From: JAKAGZ01 sp964412105
Lineage (GTDB): Bacteria; Bacteroidota; Ignavibacteria; Ignavibacteriales; Ignavibacteriaceae
Assembly: GCA_964412105.1 (NCBI GenBank)
Contig: CAYPNM010000018.1
Location: forward strand, 1-59,312
DNA: 59,312 bases
Reading direction: 5' to 3'
Made by a program: the position numbers and the translations under genes. Under the pieces are notes generated by a model. That model had not been told where the DNA came from and made no database searches. It saw nothing but the letters and a program-made list of their open reading frames with translations. Positions 51,898-59,312 of the stretch are shown in pieces (within the stretch, counting starts at the first letter, position 1; each line of letters begins with the position of its first letter).

Positions 51898-52905
51898 TTG
51901 GGCCTTAGGTTGGATTCTACATATAAATCAGCGGGGGTCGATCTTGAAGCCGGTGATGAAACAGTAAAAAGAATAAAAGGTTACGCCAGGTCGACATTTA
52001 ATAGAAATGTAATGTCGGATATTGGCCTTTTCGGTGGCTTTTTCAAACCAAATCTGAGAAGATTTAAAGATCCTGTACTTGTTTCCAGCGTTGATGGCGT
52101 GGGTACAAAGTTAAAAGTGGCATTCGGAATGAATGTGCACGATACTGTAGGGCAGGATCTTGTGAATCACTGCGTTAATGATATTGCAGTATGCGGGGCT
52201 GAGCCTCTTTATTTTCTTGATTATCTTGCATTCGGCAAATTAAAGCCCGATGTGGCTGTACAAATTATCAGGGGTTTTTCAATTGCCTGCAAAAAAAATG
52301 GCTGTGCGTTGATTGGAGGAGAAACTGCTGAAATGCCCGGTCTTTATTCTGAGAACGAATATGATATGTCCGGGACAATTGTTGGAATAGTGGAGAAAAA
52401 GGATATAATTAATGGAAAGAAAATTAAAAAGGGCGATGTATTGATTGGATTTACCTCAAATGGTCTTCATACAAATGGTTATTCACTCGCGAGAAAAGTT
52501 TTGTTGGAAAAATATTCTTTAGGTGATATTCCTGCAGGGTTTAAAAAATCAATTGGTATAGAATTGCTAAGTATCCACAAATCCTATCTGCCCCTGATAA
52601 AAAAGATAAAAAGGATAGCAATAGTAAAAGGATTAGCGCATGTAACGGGAGGAGGAATTATCGGAAATACCAAAAGAATTCTTCCCAAAGGTTTGAGATT
52701 AAATATTGACTGGAATTCATGGCAACTTCCGAAGATATTTAAGTTAATACAGGAAACCGGAAATGTTTCTGATGAAGAAATGAGGTCTGTTTTTAACCTT
52801 GGAATAGGAATGATAGCCATAGTTTCAAAAAGACAAATTGATAAAATCCTTAAAGTTTCAAATTCATTTAAAGAAAAAGCAATTGTAATAGGGGAAGTTA
52901 TTTAA
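51898..52905 (+). CDS. purM: Phosphoribosylformylglycinamidine cyclo-ligase
   Basis: 335 residues. Fifth step of purine synthesis (AIR synthetase). TYKSAGVDLEAGDETVKRIK at the N-terminus, VSSVDGVGTKLKVAFGM, QDLVNHCVNDIAVCGAEPLY (metal/ATP site), GGETAEMPGLYSENEYDMSG and LAHVTGGGIIGNTKRILP are the PurM motifs. The start appears to be TTG at 51898, since no ATG exists before residue 40; no clear Shine-Dalgarno is visible, so the start is less certain than the identity. tatD-rSAM follows after eight bases. Confidence 0.94.
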   Translation: MGLRLDSTYKSAGVDLEAGDETVKRIKGYARSTFNRNVMSDIGLFGGFFKPNLRRFKDPVLVSSVDGVGTKLKVAFGMNVHDTVGQDLVNHCVNDIAVCGAEPLYFLDYLAFGKLKPDVAVQIIRGFSIACKKNGCALIGGETAEMPGLYSENEYDMSGTIVGIVEKKDIINGKKIKKGDVLIGFTSNGLHTNGYSLARKVLLEKYSLGDIPAGFKKSIGIELLSIHKSYLPLIKKIKRIAIVKGLAHVTGGGIIGNTKRILPKGLRLNIDWNSWQLPKIFKLIQETGNVSDEEMRSVFNLGIGMIAIVSKRQIDKILKVSNSFKEKAIVIGEVI

Positions 52906-52913
52906 GGATTAAT

Positions 52914-54275
52914 ATGTTCATTGATTCACACGCACACCTTTTTCTTCCAAACTTCAAAGATGATCTTGATGAAGTTATTGCCCGTGCCAAGGATGCAGGG
53001 ATTAAATACATAGTTGTTCCTGCAACCGATATCGAATCTGCGAAACAAACTCTCGAGCTTACAAAAAAATATGATTTGATCTATGGAGCGGCAGGAATTC
53101 ATCCGCATGATACTAAAGAATGGAACGATACATTTGTTTCTCAGATAGAAGAGATCGCAAAAAATAAGAAGATAGTAGCAATAGGCGAAATCGGACTGGA
53201 TTATTACTATGATTTCTCACCCAGAGAAAAACAAATAGAAGCATTTAAAGCTCAGATTGAGCTTGCATTAAAACTAAATTTGCCAATAATAGTTCATAAC
53301 CGTGATTCAGATGAAGATATGATGACCATTATCCGTTCTTATAAAGGCAGCGGATTGAAGGGACAGTTTCATTGTTTTAACGGAAGCATTGAAGATGCAA
53401 AAGAACTGGTTAAACTGGGGCATTTTATTTCATTTACAGGCAATATTACATTTAAAAAAGCGGATACACTAAGAAGTACTTTAAAAAGCATTCCGGCCAG
53501 ATATCTGTTAACAGAAACTGACTCGCCTTTTATGACACCTGTTCCACACCGTGGCAAAAGAAACGAACCCAGTTATGTAAAATTGGTTGCAGAAAAAATG
53601 TCCGAAGTACATAATATTCGCGTAGAGGATGTGAACAGGATATCTGAATATAATATGTACAGACTTTTTGGAGTGGGCAGTTACCCTAAACCCAGTTATT
53701 CCTATTTAATGCACAATTCACTTTATATTAATTTAACCAACAGGTGTAATGCCGCCTGCATTTTTTGCGACAGGGATGGGGAAGCAGTGTTAAATGGCTA
53801 TAATTTGAAATTACGGAAGGGGGAAGAGCCATCAGTAGAGGATGTATTGAAGGAAATCGGAGATCCTAAAATGTATTCCGAAATAGTTTTTTGCGGTTAT
53901 GGAGAGCCGACGATCCGATGGAAAGAGGTAAAAGAAATAGCAAAACGTGTTAAAGATAAGGGTGGAAGAACGAGACTGAATACAAATGGTCATGGCAACG
54001 ATATAAATAAAAGAGACATCACACCAGAGATGAAAGGATTATTGGATTCGGTTTCAATCAGTTTAAATGCAACTGATGAAGATAATTATGCCAGGCTGGT
54101 CGGTGTTGACAAAAAATTGTATGGAGAAATGCTTGATTTTGCCAAGAGATCAAAGCAATATGTTCCAGAAGTAGTTTTAACGATCGTTGATGAACAAGAA
54201 ATAGATGTAGAAAAGGCCAGGAAGATTGCTGAAGATGAAGTGGGCGTCAGCTTCAGAGTGCGAGAATATTTTTAA
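52914..54275 (+). CDS. TatD-family hydrolase fused to a radical SAM domain
   Basis: 453 residues. Residues 1-257 are a complete TatD metallohydrolase with H6 and H8 (FIDSHAHLF), E92 (AIGEIGLDYYYDFSPRE), H128 (IIVHNRDSDED), H153 (GQFHCFNGS) and D203 (LTETDSPFMTPVPHRGK). Residues 265-453 are a compact radical SAM domain with C278, C282 and C285 (INLTNRCNAACIFCDRDG) and IVFCGYGEPTIRWKEV as SAM contact. As I recall, a TatD-associated radical SAM family is known, either adjacent or fused; its substrate is not. One continuous frame with no internal start signal near the junction indicates a true fusion. Confidence 0.9.
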   Translation: MFIDSHAHLFLPNFKDDLDEVIARAKDAGIKYIVVPATDIESAKQTLELTKKYDLIYGAAGIHPHDTKEWNDTFVSQIEEIAKNKKIVAIGEIGLDYYYDFSPREKQIEAFKAQIELALKLNLPIIVHNRDSDEDMMTIIRSYKGSGLKGQFHCFNGSIEDAKELVKLGHFISFTGNITFKKADTLRSTLKSIPARYLLTETDSPFMTPVPHRGKRNEPSYVKLVAEKMSEVHNIRVEDVNRISEYNMYRLFGVGSYPKPSYSYLMHNSLYINLTNRCNAACIFCDRDGEAVLNGYNLKLRKGEEPSVEDVLKEIGDPKMYSEIVFCGYGEPTIRWKEVKEIAKRVKDKGGRTRLNTNGHGNDINKRDITPEMKGLLDSVSISLNATDEDNYARLVGVDKKLYGEMLDFAKRSKQYVPEVVLTIVDEQEIDVEKARKIAEDEVGVSFRVREYF

Positions 54276-54287
54276 TTAAAATTATAA

Positions 54288-55727
54288 ATGAAGAATTTTT
54301 TTACATTCCTATTAATAATATTTTCTGCTGCTGTCATATTACCTCAATCTCACAGGGAAAGCAATGTTTATCTTACCTCACTCCACAAAAGAATAAATAA
54401 AATTTTATCAGATCCATTTTTCACTTCCTCTCAAATAGCTATAGATGTGATTGATCTTAAAACCAAGAGGACACTTTATCACAAAAATGAAAAGGTCCTT
54501 TTTCGTCCTGCCTCCAATCTTAAAATCCTAACTTCGGCTGCCGGGCTTCTATTTTTAGGTCCCGATTATGAATTTACCACCAAACTTTATCACACCGGAC
54601 AAATAAAAAACAGTACTCTCTTTGGTGATCTCTACATTGTTGGCGGATTTGATCCGATTTTTTCTGTGGATGATCTGGATACTCTTTTAATAGGTCTGGA
54701 GCAAACAGGAATTAAGAAGATTACCGGTAATATTTATGCTGATGTTTCGGCAAAAGATTCACTTTTCTGGGGAAGCGGATGGATGTGGGACGATGATCCT
54801 TCGAGTGATGCTCCTTATCTTTCTGCATTAAACATAAACGAGAATGTTGTTAAAGTTATCTATTCGCCTACTCAGGTGGGTTTTCCCATAAAAGTAACAT
54901 TGATTCCTAAAAGCAATTATTATACTTTTAATAATGATGCTGTTACTTCAATCAGTGATTCTCCAAAAGTTAAACTGGACCGCAACTGGCTAGTTAGAAA
55001 AAACAATATCACGCTTTCAGGTAATCTTAGTTATTCAGCGGAGCCAGACACAGATGAAATAAATATTTACGATCCGACTAAATATTTTCTGAATCTTTTC
55101 AAACAAAAGTTATCTGAAAACCATATTACATTTACGGGGCTTGAAGATACTTTAACTCTTCCGGCCGGTGCAAATTTAATCGGTCTGTACAAACATTCGT
55201 ATGCTGATATACTAAATCCTCTTAATAAAGAGAGTGATAACCTAGATGCAGAAATGACGCTTTATGCACTTGCTGAAAAATACTATGGCAAACCGGCTAC
55301 TGCAGTAAATGGAATAAAGATGATCGATAGTCTTATAACGCTGGCGGGATTTGACCCTTCGGATTACAGAATTGTTGATGGTTCCGGTGTGTCACACTAT
55401 AACCTTATAAGTGCTGAGCTAATTCTTGGGGTCCTAAAATATTTATATTATGAAAAGCCGCAGTTATTTAAACTGTTTTACGATTCTCTCCCGATTGCAG
55501 GTAGTGACGGAACACTCGAAAACAGAATGACAGATACACCGGCTCAAAATAATTTGAGGGCAAAAACGGGAACTATAAGCGGTGTCAGTTGTTTATCCGG
55601 GTATATAAAAGCAAGGAACGGACAAGATATAGCTTTTTCTGTTATGGTCCAGAATTACGTTACCAAGGCAAAAGTAGCCAGAGTTTTTATTGATGAGATA
55701 TGTGATTTGCTTGCACGTTATAAATAA
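54288..55727 (+). CDS. dacB: D-alanyl-D-alanine carboxypeptidase/endopeptidase (PBP4 family)
   Basis: 479 residues with signal peptide (MKNFFTFLLIIFSAAVILPQ). Class C penicillin-binding protein acting on periplasmic peptidoglycan. The SxxK motif is S76-N-L-K79 (FRPASNLKILTSAAGL), SDN lies in NKESDNLDAEMTLYAL, and KTG in NLRAKTGTISGVSCLSGYI. The long insert between SxxK and SDN is typical of PBP4/S13 peptidases. It lies 12 bases after the TatD-radical SAM gene. Confidence 0.94.
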   Translation: MKNFFTFLLIIFSAAVILPQSHRESNVYLTSLHKRINKILSDPFFTSSQIAIDVIDLKTKRTLYHKNEKVLFRPASNLKILTSAAGLLFLGPDYEFTTKLYHTGQIKNSTLFGDLYIVGGFDPIFSVDDLDTLLIGLEQTGIKKITGNIYADVSAKDSLFWGSGWMWDDDPSSDAPYLSALNINENVVKVIYSPTQVGFPIKVTLIPKSNYYTFNNDAVTSISDSPKVKLDRNWLVRKNNITLSGNLSYSAEPDTDEINIYDPTKYFLNLFKQKLSENHITFTGLEDTLTLPAGANLIGLYKHSYADILNPLNKESDNLDAEMTLYALAEKYYGKPATAVNGIKMIDSLITLAGFDPSDYRIVDGSGVSHYNLISAELILGVLKYLYYEKPQLFKLFYDSLPIAGSDGTLENRMTDTPAQNNLRAKTGTISGVSCLSGYIKARNGQDIAFSVMVQNYVTKAKVARVFIDEICDLLARYK

Positions 55728-55863
55728 CTATTAGGAAAATTATTGGATAACTCTAAACTGTCGTATTATCCCAAGTTGGCTGGATTGAAATGACAAATTA
55801 ACAATTCAAAAGTTTTTGTGGGAGTTAGACTACCAGTCAGCTATCATTTTTTGAAGTGAGAAA

Positions 55864-56865
55864 ATGCAAAAATATAAATCTGTTTTGAAATACTTTTTAA
55901 TAATTGCATTAATATTTTTAATTGTTTCCTGCGGTGAAAAGCAAAATCAATCTGTCTTAAAACCGCTGTATGAACTTACGGCAAATTCCAACATTCCAAA
56001 GTTTGATGCGGACAATGCTTACGAGCAGGTTAAAGCTCAGGTGGATTTTGGTCCACGCAATCCGGGATCAAGGGGACACGAAGAGGAACTATTATATTTG
56101 CAGAGCGAATTAAATAAATATGCCGACAAAGTTGAGGTACAGGAATTTAATTATTCCGGTTATGATAATGCTCAGCTGAAACTTTCAAATGTTATTGCAA
56201 AATACAATCCTACAGCAAAGAACAGGATTTTTTTATGTGCTCACTGGGATACCCGCCCGAGATCAGACCACGATCCTGATAAAGCTAAAAGAAATCTCCC
56301 TATTCCTGGTGCAAATGACGGTGCCAGCGGTGTTGGTATTCTGCTTGAATTAGCAAAAATTCTGAAAAACCAAAAGGTTAATTTCGGAATAGATTTAATC
56401 TTCTTTGATGGTGAAGATTATGGCAAAGAAAGTGATCTGGATAATTTCTGTCTTGGCTCAAAGTATTATGCTGCAAATTATAAAGGTCCTAATTTACCTG
56501 CGTTTGGAATTCTCCTCGATCTTGTTGGTGATAAGGAGGCAAGTTTCGCAGAAGAAGGAAATTCATTAAGATATGCCCGCGACCTTGTGAATATGGTTTG
56601 GAGTATTGCCTCCCAGATAAATGCGAATATGTTCAAGCCAACGGAGGGTGAAACAATTTATGATGACCACATTCCGCTAAACCAAGCAGGATTAAAAACT
56701 ATTGATATAATCGATGCTAAACTTGTAGGGGCAAATACTCCTATAAAGCGAAGAAACTATTGGCATACTCAGGGGGATAATATGGAAAATATCGGCAAGA
56801 ATGCTCTACAGCAGGTGGGTGATGTTATGACGCATTTGATTTATTCTCTAAAGTTTAATTATTAA
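55864..56865 (+). CDS. M28-family zinc peptidase / glutaminyl cyclase-like lipoprotein
   Basis: 333 residues. A lipoprotein signal with lipobox IVSC (ALIFLIVSCGEKQNQ) is followed by an M28 fold: FLCAHWDTRPRSDHDPDK, PGANDGASGVGILLELAKIL (bridging Asp), and FFDGEDYGKESDLDNF (Glu-Asp). Late His in TIYDDHIPLNQAG. The RPRSDHDP/GANDGASG pattern is shared by aminopeptidases and bacterial glutaminyl-peptide cyclotransferases; the latter is possible because one ligand pattern (DH-PLNQAG) is QC-like. Outer-membrane or periplasmic location is likely. Confidence 0.85.
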   Translation: MQKYKSVLKYFLIIALIFLIVSCGEKQNQSVLKPLYELTANSNIPKFDADNAYEQVKAQVDFGPRNPGSRGHEEELLYLQSELNKYADKVEVQEFNYSGYDNAQLKLSNVIAKYNPTAKNRIFLCAHWDTRPRSDHDPDKAKRNLPIPGANDGASGVGILLELAKILKNQKVNFGIDLIFFDGEDYGKESDLDNFCLGSKYYAANYKGPNLPAFGILLDLVGDKEASFAEEGNSLRYARDLVNMVWSIASQINANMFKPTEGETIYDDHIPLNQAGLKTIDIIDAKLVGANTPIKRRNYWHTQGDNMENIGKNALQQVGDVMTHLIYSLKFNY

Positions 56866-56870
56866 TATTA

Positions 56871-56898
56871 GTAGGGACGCGCCATGACGTGTTCCTAC
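56871..56898. repeat. REP-like palindrome directly before prmA
   Basis: GTAGGGACGCG and CGTGTTCCTAC pair over eleven positions (two G-U) around CCATGA. The sequence closely resembles the dispersed palindromic repeat GTAGGGACGCGCCATG... seen in many bacterial genomes. It ends seven bases before the prmA start codon. Confidence 0.65.
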
Positions 56899-56905
56899 AT
56901 TAAAT

Positions 56906-57766
56906 ATGAAAAAATATAAAGAGTTCACAATTACCGCTGAACCTTTCAATGCAGAAATTCTCTCAAGCATTTTGTGGGAACTGGAAATCACCGGCATTAA
57001 TGAAGAAGTAAATTGTCTGAAAGTTTTTGCAGACGAAAGCACAAATCTGAATCCTGATATTATTAGTTCTTTCCTGAGAAAGCTGCAAAACGAAAAGCTG
57101 CTTTTTAATTTTACCGTTGAGGAGAAAATACTCGAAGAAAAAAACTGGAATGAAGAATGGGAGAGAAGCATAAATGTTATAGAAATCTCCGATAAAATAA
57201 TTATTAAGCCAACTTTCAGAAATTATGAAGAAAAGTCAGGCCAGGTTATAATTTCTATTGATCCTAAAATGTCATTTGGTACGGGGGAGCATTCAACCAC
57301 TAAATTAATGCTTCACTTTGTTGAAAAATATGTAAAGGATGGAATGAAAGTTCTCGATGTCGGTTCAGGGACCGGCATACTTGCAATTGCTTCGATCAAG
57401 CTCGGGGCTAAATCTGCAATTGCAGTTGATAACGATGAGTGGTGCCTTGGTAATGGCAAAGAGAACTGTGAACTGAACAAAGTCTCTGATAAAATTGATG
57501 TAAGGCTTGGTTTGGTCCAAGATATCCCAGATAAGGATTTTGATCTCATTCTTGCTAATATTCAGAAGAATGTATTGATTGAAATTTCCTCTGAAGTTGC
57601 AAATCATTTAGCAGAAAAGGGAAAGTTAGTATTGTCAGGCTTACTGGGATCTGATGAGAATGATATAAAAGAAGTGTATGAAAAATTTGGACTAAAGATG
57701 ATTGATAGGCAGCAAATGGGCGAGTGGATTGCAGTTGTATTTGGGAAAGAAGTGACTAAAAGCTGA
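56906..57766 (+). CDS. prmA: Ribosomal protein L11 methyltransferase
   Basis: 286 residues. SAM-dependent trimethylation of ribosomal protein L11. Conserved parts: EEKNWNEEWERSINVIEI, IIKPTFRNYEEKSG-like segment, DPKMSFGTGEHSTTKLML, the SAM loop VLDVGSGTGILAIASIKLGA, and ANIQKNVLIEI at the catalytic position. Full length for PrmA. The start ATG is preceded by a palindromic repeat and no Shine-Dalgarno, so translation may depend on the mRNA structure (inference). Confidence 0.95.
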   Translation: MKKYKEFTITAEPFNAEILSSILWELEITGINEEVNCLKVFADESTNLNPDIISSFLRKLQNEKLLFNFTVEEKILEEKNWNEEWERSINVIEISDKIIIKPTFRNYEEKSGQVIISIDPKMSFGTGEHSTTKLMLHFVEKYVKDGMKVLDVGSGTGILAIASIKLGAKSAIAVDNDEWCLGNGKENCELNKVSDKIDVRLGLVQDIPDKDFDLILANIQKNVLIEISSEVANHLAEKGKLVLSGLLGSDENDIKEVYEKFGLKMIDRQQMGEWIAVVFGKEVTKS

Positions 57767-57780
57767 TCAAATGCTTTTTT

Positions 57781-58212
57781 TTAAATGGTATCCTTAAGAA
57801 AATCGGCCGAACTTCTGACTATTTCGGCTTTTACGAAATTACCTTTTAACAATTCATCCTCGCTTAATTTTTCCAGTTTATTGAAAAAACTTATTCCTTC
57901 NNNNNNNNNNNNNNNNNNNNNNNNNNNNNNNNNNNNNNNNNNNNNNNNNNNNNNNNNNNNNNNNNNNNNNNNNNNNNNNNNNNNNNNNNNNNNNNNNNNN
58001 GGCTTCTCATTGGCATAATCCAATAATGATTTTATGTCATTCGCACCTAATTCATCAATCAGTTTATGATCAAGACCAACAAGTGTATTTAATGCGTTAT
58101 CTATTGATTCAAGAGCAGCATTATAATTGCCGGTTCGTTTATTAAATAGAATTTTTGCAAGAACTTTTACAAGCTGCTCTATCAGGCGCATTATATAATC
58201 CTGGAATATCAT
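57781..58212 (-). CDS. Small helical protein of unknown function, interrupted by a sequence gap
   Basis: Only the two ends are known: about 70 N-terminal residues (FQDYIMRLIEQLVKVLAKIL; NYNAALESIDNALNTLVGLD) and about 40 C-terminal residues (FFNKLEKLSEDELLKGNFVK). Unlike the other two N runs, the flanks of 57901-58000 do not overlap, so an unknown number of residues is missing. The start resembles, from memory, DUF6483-type small helical proteins. It converges on prmA. Confidence 0.65.
   Translation of the reverse strand: MIFQDYIMRLIEQLVKVLAKILFNKRTGNYNAALESIDNALNTLVGLDHKLIDELGANDIKSLLDYANEKXXXXXXXXXXXXXXXXXXXXXXXXXXXXXXXXXXEGISFFNKLEKLSEDELLKGNFVKAEIVRSSADFLKDTI
57901..58000. other. Assembly gap (100 N), true gap of unknown size
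   Basis: No shared sequence at the two edges, in contrast to the other two gaps. 100 is probably a placeholder length. Confidence 0.9.
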
Positions 58213-58416
58213 ATTACACTTAATTTTTAAGCGGACCTACATAAATAAGATAATCAAAAGTACAAATTAGACGGTTTTCCCAAACAGAAATTAAATGAGA
58301 ATTACAGCTCGCTGGAAAGGGAAGTAATAATGGAAGAATGTAACGAGTTAAAATGATTTTAGCAATATCTTTTTATTGCAACGCCATTGGCAGTTTCTTT
58401 AGGAATAAAAAGTAAT

Positions 58417-59169
58417 TTATCTTTTTGGCCTTTCGATACAATGCTTCATATTATCAGGGAGAGGGCCGACTCTTTCCAGGGGAGTTTTCATAGATTTTAT
58501 ATCATGAATCATTTTAATTGCTTTGCCATTATTATCCGTAACAAATTCCATTCGCAAATTATTGAATGAATCTGAATACGTAAAAACTTTGTCGTTTACT
58601 GATCTCATCCACCAGGGTGCAACATCTCCCCACATAGCTCCAATAACAAGATAACCGTCGCATGAAACTGCAACCCAGAACCTGCGAGTTTTGTCTTTTA
58701 CTGCGGGATCTCCGTAGAGTCCTGTAAACCTTTCAAGGTCTTTGCGCGGCTCGCCTTCAAATTCAATTATTCTATTTTTCTCAGATTTCTGCCGCTCGAG
58801 TTTTTTATCCTGTCTCTCTTTTTCTTTCTGTTCCTTTTCTGTTTTCATCATTTCTTGCGTGTTTTTGCCCATATAAGAAGCCACCATATCCTGCATATAA
58901 GGGGATGCAATTTCCATCACTGCACTGGCAGCTGTATAATTCTTTGCTTGGGAATATTCCGTGGCCAATGAAGAAATACCTTTCATATCAACATTGTATC
59001 CATTTTTGTTGGATTTATATTCCTTTGCGAAATGCTTTTTTGCAGCTTCTATTCCATTTGTATTAATCGCATTTTTGATCGCCACTGATAAAAGCGGTTT
59101 TTCCTGCGCAATTAAAAATGCAGGGGCTAGCAAATAAACAAAAATTACCAGGCAGAAAATCTTTTTCAT
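58417..59169 (-). CDS. Secreted protein of unknown function
   Basis: 250 residues with signal peptide MKKIFCLVIFVYLLAPAFLIAQ. Middle portion is a highly charged, probably coiled-coil stretch (TEKEQKEKERQDKKLERQKS, about residues 110-135). The C-terminal 110 residues form a Trp-rich beta-type segment (RRFWVAVSCDGYLVIGAMWG; DVAPWWMRSVNDKVFTYSDS). A helical N-terminal segment (AAKKHFAKEYKSNKNGYNVD) might be a degenerate TPR. No family recognised and no partner gene nearby. Confidence 0.7.
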   Translation of the reverse strand: MKKIFCLVIFVYLLAPAFLIAQEKPLLSVAIKNAINTNGIEAAKKHFAKEYKSNKNGYNVDMKGISSLATEYSQAKNYTAASAVMEIASPYMQDMVASYMGKNTQEMMKTEKEQKEKERQDKKLERQKSEKNRIIEFEGEPRKDLERFTGLYGDPAVKDKTRRFWVAVSCDGYLVIGAMWGDVAPWWMRSVNDKVFTYSDSFNNLRMEFVTDNNGKAIKMIHDIKSMKTPLERVGPLPDNMKHCIERPKR

Positions 59170-59312
59170 TTTTCTAATCCTTTATTAGTTAATTTTTTTG
59201 ATTTTGAGAAGAGCAGGGCAGTAGTTTCCAATTTGCAAATTTTATTGTATAGATGCAATTAAACTAATAATAAATGTGTGTGTAGATTGCTCCTGTTTCA
59301 AAGAGATTAAAT
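59170..59312. other. Right edge, non-coding
   Basis: 143 AT-rich bases upstream of the last minus-strand gene. No gene or hairpin recognised. Confidence 0.4.

Noticed and set aside
55818..55846. GGGAGTTAGACTACCAG resembles the end of mtaB (near 24123)
   Set aside because: Short, imperfect match between non-coding sequence and a coding end; probably chance.
1..59312. tRNA genes, CRISPR arrays, prophage, integrases, IS elements, biosynthetic gene clusters
   Set aside because: Looked for in intergenic spaces and among the proteins; none could be supported by eye. A tRNAscan or covariance search could still find a missed small RNA.

Overview
This 59.3 kb window reads as a chromosomal contig of an AT-rich, Gram-negative bacterium of the Bacteroidota/Chlorobi/Ignavibacteria group, most likely Ignavibacteria. 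The evidence is a type IX secretion plug-family protein (DUF5103), an LptD-like outer-membrane protein, many short secreted proteins with 'MKKF...AQ' signal peptides, a three-gene proton-translocating transhydrogenase, a four-helix-bundle (23S rRNA intervening-sequence) protein and a TatD-radical SAM fusion. This placement is by gene content, not by a marker-gene tree. I saw no tRNA, rRNA, CRISPR array, transposase or prophage. Most of the window is housekeeping.

Layout. 1-8.9 kb: truncated prephenate dehydrogenase, zinc-type CDF exporter, a secreted MORN-repeat protein, the agmatine-to-putrescine pair aguB/aguA split by a four-helix-bundle gene, and pntAA-pntAB-pntB. 9-17.3 kb: envelope-related genes (secreted protein, DUF5103, Gfo/Idh oxidoreductase, LEA-like lipoprotein, ROK kinase, LptD-like protein) and a cobalamin-binding protein without a signal peptide. 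17.4-24.1 kb: a translationally coupled pair made of an unrecognised 177-aa protein and a SNF2-like protein with a damaged ATPase site, then a histidine kinase/response regulator pair and two secreted proteins. 24.1-33.1 kb: mtaB, rpsA, cmk, dnaX, fRMsr and lon, all on the minus strand. 33.3-44.4 kb: inositol phosphatase, acyl-CoA ligase, sucC, a TPR protein, aroE, two class I aminotransferases and pckA. 44.5-51.7 kb (minus): lipoprotein, membrane protein, coaD, rsmD, a PilM-like/ComEA-like mini-cluster, then hrcA-grpE-dnaJ. 51.9-57.8 kb (plus): purM, TatD-radical SAM fusion, dacB, M28 peptidase, prmA. The right end holds a gap-interrupted small protein and a secreted protein.

Three runs of 100 N occur. 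Two are artificial: in each, the 55 bases before the run are repeated exactly after it, so the contig ends overlap and collapsing them restores intact rok and grpE genes. The third (57901-58000) has no such overlap and is a real gap.

The least explained item is the SNF2-like/177-aa pair. Other points worth a look are the TatD-radical SAM fusion, lon and fRMsr joined in frame by one TAG codon, a 28-base REP-like palindrome just before prmA, a non-CIRCE inverted repeat before hrcA, and a candidate short transcript between dnaX and cmk.
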